Under the pieces are notes generated by a model. It made no database searches. It had not been told where the DNA came from and worked only from the letters and a program-made list of their open reading frames with translations. DNA of 64,000 nucleotides, taken from NCBI GenBank assembly GCA_035610835.1, contig CM069456.1, positions 27,410,234 to 27,474,233 of the forward strand, in the 5' to 3' direction. The DNA is from Ophiura sarsii. Its lineage: Eukaryota; Echinodermata; Ophiuroidea; Amphilepidida; Ophiuridae. How positions within the stretch are numbered: the first letter of the stretch is position 1; each line of letters opens with the position of its first letter. Both the position numbers and the translations under genes were made by a program. This document shows positions 35,701-47,700 of the stretch, piece after piece.

Positions 35701-38700
35701 CCGAGTACTACTACATGTTAAGGCAGACATAGAGGCTAGAGATAAATATGTAAGTGTGTCACATGAATATAGACTAAGAATTAATTTACACAATGTGATG
35801 CATTTTGTAGTTATTTAATAAGGTTTATTATTTATGTGAATTATATTTTCAATTGTATTTGATATTAGTGTACCAGTATATAGTATATATTTACAATTAA
35901 TACAATGATTATAATGATGACATATCCCTGTCTTGCCATTTCACAGGAATGGACTCCATTACACCTTGCTGCTAGACAGTCATCAGGTGAATGCTGCCAG
36001 GTACTACTACATGCTAAGGCAGACATAGAGGCCAGGACTATCAATGTAAGTGTAGCACATGAATATATATACTAATGATTAATTTACACAATGTGATGCA
36101 TTTTGTAGTTACTAAATAAGGTTTATTATTTATGTGAATTATATTTTCAATTGTGTTTGATATTGGCGTACCATCATCATCATCATCATCATCATCATCA
36201 TTCGGCTGCGGAGCAGGCGACTACAAGTTTCCTCCAGCTTTGGCGATCTTGAGCCATTGCTGACAACTGACTGCGATTTAGCATGCTGTCCATATCTCCC
36301 AGAAGACACTGGATGTATTTAGTGAACGAGGTTCGTTGCCTTCCAGGTTTCCTTTTACCATGAGTTGGGACATACAATGCATACTCTCTGACAGGCTCAT
36401 CATCAGGCAAGCGGAGTACATGGCCTATGAATTTCAGTTGACGAATCCTGGCTCTCTCCACAAGGGGCGCTGTCTCTGTCAGATTGTAGATCGTAGCATT
36501 TGGTACTCTGTCTATCCTCTTGATGTTCAACATAATGCGATAGCAGGATGTGCCAAATGAGTTGATTTTGTTTTCCATGTCTTTAGATATAACCCATGAC
36601 TCACAGCCATACAGCAAGATAGTGACACAGGTCGTGTCAAACAGCCTAACTTTGGTGGAGATTGGAATGGTAGTACTTTTCCACAGGTGTTCTAATTTCC
36701 AGAAGGCTGTCCAAGCGAGAGCTTTCCGTCTCTTCAAGTCACTAGCACTTGATCCCATCATGGAGTCTAGGTATCTGAAGTTCGTCACATGAATAATGGG
36801 GTTTCCGTACACTTGAAGAGAAGGCTGTGGCTGACAGTTGAAAGTCATATACTCTGTTTTGGGTGCACTGATTATGAGACCAAGACCTGCAGCAGCATCA
36901 GCAGTTCTGAAGAGCTGAGACTGGGCCCGTGGTATTGATGACTCAAGAAGTGCGTACCAGTATATGGTATATATTTACAATTAATACAATGATTATAATG
37001 ATGACATATCCCTGTCTTGTCATTTCACAGGAAAGGACTCCATTACATATTGCAGCTATTCAGTCATCAGTTGAATGCTTCCAGGTACTACTACATGCTA
37101 AGGCAGACATAGAGGCTAGAGATAAATATGTAAGTGTGTCACATGAATATAGACTAAGAATTAATTTACACAATGTGATGCATTTTGTAGTTACTTAATA
37201 AGGTTTATTATTTATGTGAATTATATTTTCAATTGTGTTTGATATTAGTGTACCAGTATATGGTATATATTTACAATTAATACAATGATTATAATGATGA
37301 CATATCCCTGTCTTGTCATTTCACAGGAAAGGACTCCATTACATATTGCAGCTAGAAAGTCATCAGTTGAATGCTGCCGAGTACTACTACATGCTAAGGC
37401 AGACATAGAGGCCAGGACTAAAGATGTAAGTGTAGCACATGAATATGGACTACGAATTAATTTACACAATGTGATGCATTTTGTAGTTACTTAATATGGT
37501 TTATTATGTATGTGAATTATATTTTCAATTGTGTTTGATATTAGCGTACCAGTATATAGTATATATTTACAATTAATACAATGATTATAATGATGACATA
37601 TCCCTGACTTGTCATTTCACAGGAATGGACTCCATTACATATTGCAGCTGTTCTGTCATCAGTTGAATGCTGCCAGGTACTACTACATGCTAAGGCAGAC
37701 ACAGAGGCTAGGGAAAAAGATGTAAGTGTAGCACATGAATATAGACTACGAATTAATTTACACAATGTGATGCATTTTTTAGTTACTTAATAAGGTTTAT
37801 TATTTATGTGAATTATATTTTCAATTGTGTTTGATATTAGTGTACCAGTATATGGTATATATTTACAATTAATACAATGATTATAATGATGACATATCCC
37901 TGACTTGTCATTTCACAGGAAAGGACTCCATTACATATTGCAGCTAGTCAGTCATCAGTTGAATGCTGCCGAGTACTACTACATGCTAAGGCAGACATAG
38001 AGGCTAGAGATAAATATGTAAGTGTGTCACATGAATATGGACTAAGAATTAATTTACACAATGTGATGCATTTTGTAGTTATTTAATAAGGTTTATTATT
38101 TATGTGAATTATATTTTCAATTGTGTTTGATATTAGTGTACCAGTATATGGTATATATTTACAATTAATACAATGATTATAATGATGACATATCCCTGAC
38201 TTGTTATTTCACAGGATGGCACTCCATTACATATTGCAGCTAGTCAGTCATCAGTTGAATGCTGCCAGTTACTACTACATGCTAAGGCAGACATAGAGGC
38301 TAGGACTAAAAATGTAAGTGTAGCACATGAATATGGACTAAGAATTGATTTACCCAATGTGATGCATTTTGTAGTTACTTAATAAGGTTTATTATTTATG
38401 TGAATTATATTTTCAATTGTGTTTGATATTAATGTACCAGTATATGGTATATATTAACAATTAATACAATGATTATATAATGATGACATAGGCTTTTAAA
38501 GATATGTAAGCAGTGATGTAGTACTCGAGTCCGGACTCGGATTGGTCTCGAGTTCCTATTTTGAAGGACTCGGACTCAGTGGTGACGGATTCGGGCACTA
38601 GGGACTCGGGAATTATGCCCAAATCTTGTCCGAGTCCAGTTAAAGGTGTTCAAATCACTTTTTTTCGGGCTATGATTTTTTCACATCAAGACATTTTGAT

Positions 38701-41700
38701 ATCAGAGGAATCCCCATATTTCTTTTTCATTCTGTCTGTAAAATCTTAGGGGCCAGAAATGTTCCATTTAGAAGTTATAGGCTAAAATGTGGTGAATTAG
38801 TGTCAAAAGTGGTTAACAACACACCAGTTTGTGTACTACTCAATAGGCAAATGTCTTGTGACTTTGTGCTTCTATAAATAAAACCATTGGCGATACAAAT
38901 GCATCTCAAACTTTGGAATGCGACAATTTTAAGGATGACCTTTAATGTAAAATAGAAAACACCAAGTTGAAAATTGGGCCAGCAATCATAACATCTACCT
39001 TTAATATTGGCTTATTTTGTTTGCAGTAATTAAATACTTATTTAGTCATCCAATCTCCAACAGTTTGGAAATAATGTCATAAATCATCATAAATACATCT
39101 GAACAGTTAAAAATATGCTGTTGAAAATACCTTTTGATAACCATTACAAGCATTAAAACACAATTCGTGGGAACCTATTAATAATTAAAGTGATAATAAT
39201 CATGTGCAATCGAAGGCTGTTTGTATGATGTAAATGGTCTTTATGTGTTTTTGTATCAGTGTTTAATATACTGTTTAAAAATATGATGACATTTCTCATA
39301 AAGAGGATATTTCATTGGCGATTTACAAAAATGATGAAATTAGGGATGACATTTTCAGAAATAGAAGTAGGTGAAATGGCAGGGGCATGGTTGTTTTACA
39401 GCATATCACACATTTTAATCAAGTTTGTAATTTCTCAATCTATGAGCTTCTGGATACTTTTTGAATATTTGAATCAATTTGTTATGCCTATAATTCAAAA
39501 TGGTATCAGAATTTTTACATGTAAATGGGATGCGAAGGTTAAAAATGCATCATTATGTTGACATCACTGATATGTTGGTCTATTAAAGATGAAAAATTAA
39601 TGACATATGTCATCAGAACTTAAAATACATATATAAGGACTCGGGACCCGGACATGAAGGACTCGGTCTTGAACTCGGACAGTAAGGACGTGTACTTTAG
39701 AGGTATGGACTCGGGTAGGGTGGACTCGACTGCAACACTGGATATAAATGTTAGAGTTAATTTTAATCATGTTGTAAAAGTATGGTTATAAGGAAATATA
39801 CTTTTTAGCTTAATTACTACAAGTAAGCTAAAGCGGCCCGACGCGAAAGGTCACGGTATAGGTCAAGTGGAAAATGCGACTATGAAATATGGTTTTATCT
39901 TGGTCACGCAAATGGTATTTGTCGGAAAATGTACATTGAGATAGTAAAACAATATGATCGCATAAATATGTTATAAAATGAGCTTGTTTGCAATTCGACA
40001 AACTAGGCAATTTTTCGTTAATTTTCTTTATTGTCAAAACTGTATTGAAAATGCATGTAAAACGCTATTACAGCCAAGTTGATTTACACACGGCACGCAT
40101 GTATCATGATAAACATACGTGATTGCCTTATTGTGATTGGCTTACTACAGAAATCACGTTCGAAAATTGCAAACACGTCTTCTGCGCAAGTTTTGCGCAT
40201 CAACAATTGCTAACTCCACCACGTGTAGATCTTGGTTTTCAATGGGGCGTTGTGTACAGTGTAAACTATGCACCTTGTAGCAGAGATTACAACGTTTTGC
40301 TGAGTGTGCAATTTTACAATCGCCATCTTGTTTATGATATCGTAATCAATCGCCAACAAACATATTTTTCTTCAAATCCATCAATCCTTCGCCAATCTAC
40401 AGCCATGTTCAGGTAAGCCATTTATTGATGTTCTAAATGAGTTTTTGAAATGAAATGTTCGGGTATTGGGGGGTCAGACCGATCAAAACCGACATTAAAA
40501 ATGGAAAGAGCAAAATCGAATTGATAGCTAGAATTTAGAAATGATGGTTAATTTCAAGATATTGCGTCCTGCTTTTTGCCGCTTTAATAAATTCCAACTT
40601 TTTTGTCAATAAAACGATCATATTTTTAGACATCTAGCGTAAACTTGAGCCTATTTCGGGGGTTTAAATATTTGTTTTTTGGGGGGGGTTTCTTGCCAAA
40701 TGAATGTTTTGGGGAGGGAGTTTGATTAAACCAAAAGCAATGGCGATGGAGTGAATCCTTGATCATTGTTGAGGCTGTTATATTCAATTTACTTACTCCT
40801 GACTGGTTCAAATGTTAACAAAAACATGACACGCCCACTAGTAGTTTTTTCATTCATAAAAACCAAGGGAATAAGCCTATTCGCCATTAGCCGCCCGAAG
40901 TGCATTCTGGGTAATAATCGCCAAATTTACGGGAGATAAACATGCCGAGGTTGCGCGTGCTATCCAATGTGGCGAACTTCGTAATTATCCTTAAAATGAC
41001 TGTACTTGCAGTTTTTATTACCGTAACACCTCCATTTTTTGATATGTATTGCACCTTGGAGTATTGATTATCATGCGGCTGAAAATAAATGAAATGATTA
41101 CTGATGGCACAAACAAATCAAAGGGGATTCCCCAAGAGTCGCAGTTCATCACATGGCCGTCTACGGTCGAGTTTGTCTTGTTTATCTCCCATTTATTTCC
41201 GGAAGTAAAACTTCTGAGCATGCGCGGTTGTAATGGCGAATAGGCTTATTCCCTGTTGACGTCATCAGGTGGGTTGGGGGTATGGGGCGTCACATGGGCT
41301 GGGGGGAATCTTCCAAAAACTAAATGTCTCTAATCAGCTATACTTCCAGAACGTATTCATTTTGTGGTTACAAACTTAAGGGTAAGGGATATATTTGCAT
41401 TTAAAGTTTCTTTTTTTTCAAATAAAAGCCTATGTTAAAGGAAATGTTTAAATCCTTTTAGCTCCTTAACTCTAACACTCTTAAGAAAAGGTGCCTCGGG
41501 GTTAGGAATATGGAGCGATTTTTTTTCTCATTATTTTTATTTTTTCATTTTTTTCTTCTGATTTTGGTCTCATTAACCCTAACACTCTTGATTACTACGA
41601 ATTACTACGATGCGGTGTGCTTTTTTTCGATGAAATCATGGCCCCAAAGTAATACTGAGCCATGTACCCCCCCCCCACCCCCCCCCCCCCCCCCGTTGCC

Positions 41701-44700
41701 TAGCGGTAGATCGTCTGCCTCTGAACCCAGAGGTCCAGGGTTCGAGGCGTTAGGTCCGGGGTTCGGGGGCCATATTTCCCCTCGCTATTTGGCCGCGAAA
41801 AAAAAACTTTGGAAAAGGTGCCTCGGGGGTTAGGGTTATATATTAACTTTTTTCCTTACCATAAAAGTAAGGGTAATTGAAAAAAAGCTAATCAGAATCT
41901 GTATTTATTCATGTCTAAAAGTGCAAAAACCATAGGCGGGATCCTAGTTTCAGGGGTTGGCAAATAAACTGTGAAATGAAACATAAATCTTAACGTTTTT
42001 AAATGACTTTTCCGACAATTTTTTTATTTATTGGTGGGGTACATCATTGATAGGGCTCCAATCCCTATCTGATCAGGCTTTATCTAATGGTTTTGATCGG
42101 TATCGATAGACTATAATAGTTGCAGAATTTGGAAACCCAAGTTATATTTTATCGATGTCGAACAGGTTTCCCTCGACAACATATCAATACAAAATTTACT
42201 AATTACCAGTACCGCTATCGGGGCTATTATATCGGTCTGTTTCACTAAGTAGGATTCCCTCATTTTTATGTGAAATACGGCACGTACATTTAGGTATCTG
42301 TCTTTTTCTTCAGAATGATACCAGATACAAACCGATATCTATATAATAATACGCTACTCTCTGTCTGTTTGTCTGTGTGCACTTTTTCGTCACCTTCCCG
42401 GGGTCGGGCGGCGTTCAAACTCGGTGGGTGGGTGCAGCTCGGTCCCCGCAAGAGTAAGTTCGCATTCGCTAGAGCGTATGAGGTCAAAGGTCATCTAGGG
42501 TTTCACACCACTAAATAACGTCTGGCCCTACCCCCTTTGAGGCAATAGTCCAAAACCGGCCCGTTTCTATGCCGAAACGGGAGACCTATTGTAAATTACA
42601 GTTTAAAATTAGAGTATTTACTACATGTTATGGCGAAATTAATATAGTGTGACAGACACATCAGCGTTCTTTAGGTCCAAAAAAATTGATGCAATGATGA
42701 TTTTTTTAAATATTTTAACAGAGACATTTGTGTTCAGGTCATTTCCGATATCTGACGCCATCATCTAAATCAACAATTGCGTGTGACCAGGAAAACTCAA
42801 CTCGTACTTTTTGAAAAGGCTCTAGCTCAAAAAAATGCCAGTTACCCCCATATATGAGTTGTTGAGTTAGTAGTCATGGCTTTCATCTTCAAGTTGAAAC
42901 CAAATTTCAAGATACCAGTTTCTAATAACGTCGAGAGAAATATCCATTTTAAAATTGTGCATTTCATGTGTAAGCCTATGGGAGATGTATTTGGTGGTGT
43001 GCAACCCTAGGGGTCAACTTTTTGAAGTTGGTCGGATCGTGCTTTAAAACTCGGTGATCACGATGCTCGATGCGAGGCGAGCGTGGCAAAAATAAAACGG
43101 GTTAGCGTTTGTCGGGTCGTCCGGGGTCAAAGGTCGTCTAGGGGTCGAATTTTCAAAGTTTGTCGGATCGGGCTTAAACTCGGTGACGGGAAGCCCGAAT
43201 ACGAGTCGAGCGTGGAAAAAATAAAATGCCTTTGCTTTTCTTGGGTCGTCCGGGGTCAAAGGTCATCTAGGGGTCGAATTTTTAAAGTTTGTCCGATCGG
43301 GCTTAAACTCGGTGATGAGAAACTCGGTGATATGTTTGTTCGGTCTCCGCAAGAGCTAGTTCGCATTCGCTAGAGCATACGAGGTCAAAGGTCATCTAGG
43401 GGTCAACTTTTTGAAGTTGATCGGATCGTGCTTAAACTCGGTGATCACAATGCTCGATGCGAGGCGAGCGTGGCAAAAATAAAACGGGTTAGCGTTTGTC
43501 GGGTCTTCTGGGGTCAAAGGTCGTCTAGGGTTGAATTTTCAAAAGTTTGTCCGATCGGGCCTAAACTCGGTGACGGGAAGCCAGAATACGAGTCGAGCGT
43601 GGAAAAAATAAAACGGCTTTTCTTTTCTTGGGTCGTCCGGGGTCAAAGGTCGTCTAAGGGTCGAATTGTCAAAGTTTGTCCGATCGGGCTTTATGCATGC
43701 ATTCTACAAACCACCAAACCCGAGAACCGCCAAACCCGGGTGACCGCCTAGTTAAAAATATTGAAATAAAAATAATAAAAATAAAAATCCAAAATATTTT
43801 TTCCCCCTACCTAACGGCCTAATTCCATTTTCACTTAACTTTATTATCAATATATCATCTTATGAATATCATTACAATTATATTGTAAAACCCATCTCTC
43901 TTATTTTCTCCCTAGGAAGCCTTTTGTTTAAGGACTCATCTCCAACAATGAAGTGATCCATTGGCAGAAGGCGGAACCCTGATTGGTTCTGTATTGAGTG
44001 AAGATATTCTTAACATAATTTAGTTGGAGATTCAAGATTCAACTAGCCAGCCTTTGCAGGATAGATTATACTTATGTTAACTCCAGACAATTGTACTAAG
44101 GAGTTGGTACACTGCAGTTGGGTGGCTCAGATCAGATTACTTTGAAAGACTTACAATCTGACGAGGACAACATTAACTGGTCGCAATCCATCTCTGACAA
44201 TTCTGCCATGGCAACGCTTTTTATTGTATTTAAAGGGGAGGGGGACCCAAATAGTAGACATTTTAGTATATAATGTTCTTATGGTCTATTTACTACTCTA
44301 ATATACAAGTATCCTCGTTGCTATACATGGTAACCAAATTATTAGCATCGTTATGTAAATAAAATTGCCTAAAATGGCAAAATATTGACGTTATTCCATT
44401 TTGGTCTATGTTTGTGTTTCCATAGCAACACCCTAGCTACCAATGCTTATCTGACTGATACAGGTTTTTTAATGGTTTTTGCAATATATCATACCAATAT
44501 GCATTAACACTTGTACAGCAGAAATCAAATATGCCACTATAGTCTGATCAGTCCAAGATGACACAATGACCTTTATCTTATGAAATCTCTACCGAGGCAT
44601 ATTGAAAGGGCAAATTTGCTTACACAGTGAATGCATAATATATATTATATATCTAATCCTTGTTTCATGTTAGGTATAACATGGATTTGAGCTTTACATC

Positions 44701-47700
44701 AATTGTCATATGCTGAACAGATTATAGTGGTTTATATTATATATATAATATATAGATATGTGTTATGAATCTTCACAAATTCTCAGTTGTAGTGAGCTTC
44801 TGCATCATTGATGCTCTCGTTTTGGAGAGTGAGGAAAATAGTCAGCCATATCAGATCGATCAGCTAAAAATAAGTATGTAATTGACTGGGAGGAGGCCAA
44901 TGGTTATACACATTGAAGAAGAAGGCTTAACACGTGGATCATGGAAGCATTATTGATCATAAAGAGGGATTAGCCCAACTTGATGAACTCAAGCAAGGGC
45001 ACGCACATGTTAGGTCAGAAGTCACAAACTGGTCCAAAAAAATGTTTCGCTTCTAATAATGTTAAGAAATGCACCAATTCTAATTAAACGGGACAAAACT
45101 TAAGTTTTACATACTTAATGACCCACAAACTATATATTGTTAGAAAGCTTATGATTCAAGGTTTTTCATTTTTGCAAAAAATAATCAAATTATACAGGGT
45201 GTGTAACATTTTTACAGGGTGGAACATAAAAAAGTTGATCGTTTTTGCTCCTCACAAAATATTTTGATAGTTTGTACAATTAGGGTTTAGCTGAAGATAG
45301 TCACCAAAATCAGAACAACCGCAGAAGGTGCTACCAAATTTGCTAAGAATCACCTGCCCAAAATGTACACAGGAAAAGTACAGGGTGTCTAAAATTATGA
45401 TGAAATAATGCATAAAATGAAGGTTTGTATATAATATTCTATGAAATTTAGTTAGCATGGACTATTTAATTTAAAGGAAAATGGTTATCAAAATGAACTA
45501 CATGAATATCATTAAAGTTCCTTTTATTTTGAATACAGGGTGGTTCAAAATAGGTCTAAATAGCAAATTTTTCATAAATCTATGAACAATTCTGTGAAGA
45601 AACACTTCTGGTTTTTTTAGTTAAATGTTTTACTACCCAGGGTAGAAAAGGACCGAAGAGTCACACAAATGAAATAGAGAGACCGCGATTTGGCCATTGT
45701 TTAATCAATAAAATGAATAAAACTGTGTATTTTTTACGTTAAAACACTCCCTGAATTGAACATCATATTCTAGTAGAGAATGTCTAGATAACAATTCAAT
45801 ATTATTATTCATAGTAGCAAGCACATGTTATTAACACATATGAGAAGTTTGAACACTTTCCTATGTATACTTTTAAAATGGCATCAATTTCAAAAGTTCT
45901 AGTTTTCCGCTATTTTGTGTAGAAACCTATGGGCGCCTCACCCACCGGCGCCTCACCCACCGGCTCCACCCTTGACTCACTCGACGTTTAGATTGATAAC
46001 GTCACTGTTGCTAAACATGTGGCTTTAATTCTTTTTTTATTCGGTAGCTGGATAAATTGTCTTTAATATGATACCAAAAATGTTATGTTTTTTTGACAAC
46101 TTCTATTTAAAATAGAGACACGTATCACGATTTTATGGATTTTTGAAACGGCTCCACCTTATTTGATATACCTATTAGTGACCTGTGACCGTTAACACTG
46201 TTTCCCACAGATATGATAACACTGGTTCCTGCGGTGCCAACAGTGGTCACATCTGTGTAGAAATCTGACTGGCTATAGTTTAATAAGTTCCAAATTGGCG
46301 AGAAATATTCATTTGTTATCTCTTCACACGCAAAAGTAATACAAGCGTACTTGCGCGATTATGGCGTGACGCACAGAGTTTTGGCTGCATGTACGCATCA
46401 CGCATATGTTGCAGTTTTTAATGTCACCCGGCCAGTTTGTGTACCAAAAACGGGGACATTTGATGCCTTCATGAGCACCCGCGTCCTTCTGTATTCATTC
46501 GCTATACTAGTGGCTATCCAAAAACTATAGTTATCCAAAACCAAATGTCAGTTGGTGACTAATTTTCCAATTATTTACTCCAACCACTGATTTTACTGGA
46601 TAGAAATGTTACCCAAGGAGTATTCTAAGATAAATCTTTGAAAGAATGGATACCCTGTCACACATCTTGGCCATCTCCTCAATATTATTTATCATATTTT
46701 ATTTCATTTTTATCCCCCTGGTTTTAAAACCAGAAGGGGATTTTGTCATCATGTCATGTGCGTCAGTCCGCGCGTGCCTTTTGGTTAGCCTTTTTCAGAA
46801 TGCTGTATCTTTTGAACGGATGGCCATGGTCAAAAACTGTGGCTGCTTTTTTTGGGCCTATCTGAGGTCAAAGGACTCAAAAGGTCATCTAGGGTTCAAA
46901 TCGTAAGTTGCTCGATTGACTTCAAACTTGATCTTTTTCGGCTTTTATAATAATACCAATGGGAATCTTTATATATATCATAAAAGAAACAAATATAATG
47001 CATTTGTACTAAATTTTACCATGAGTCTTGATTTACAAAGAATTGTATGTATATATGTTTTATGTATTCAGCAACGCACACCAATACATGTCGCTTGTCT
47101 GGAGTATGAGAAAACTAGCAGTAGTTCGAGTTTTAATACAATAATACAACTTATCCAGTGGAATGCAGCTATTTCTGCACAGGACAAGGTCAGTGTAATT
47201 GTTAGGCAAGTATATAGGGCATTCATAATTTATGTTATGTATAATAGGGCTGTACACCTGATGCGAATGCTTTCTCCATTTTGTCCACGGATGACCAATG
47301 ATGATGATGTACACCTACAGCGATCAGGCCTTGCGCTGGCATTACGCTGAAAAAAATATAAAGTATCAAAGCACCAAGCCAAAAGCATTAAGGTCTAGTG
47401 TAAGAACTGATTGGGGACTCAGTGGACACAGGATAGGGTCCACATGTCGCCCTTGAGCGTAGCGCCGCGCTTGTTCTCAATCTGTTGCGATCAAGCCAGT
47501 GCTTACATTGCGCTGAAAAAGTATCAACATATGAATAACATGAATAACATGCAGCTAAGGAAGAGAACAGAAACATGTCCACAATTTCCAATCTTCAAAC
47601 TAGGTAGCTCGTAGTATGTTCCTATCCCACTTATTACATTTTCATTGCGCTCTTAGTATGACCCATTGCGTTCCTATTTGCAAGTCTCACTAATCATTTA

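Noticed and set aside
34592..38313. CRISPR-like or simple satellite reading of the ankyrin array
   Set aside because: Each unit holds an open 33-codon ankyrin exon with proper splice sites, so it is a coding cassette array.
40123..40416. 97-codon ORF with a donor-like end
   Set aside because: No recognisable domain, lies inside a probable TIR element, and no partner exon is apparent.
41690..41770. Functional tRNA gene
   Set aside because: Box-like motifs are present but the anticodon arm and acceptor stem do not fold; more likely a SINE or pseudogene.
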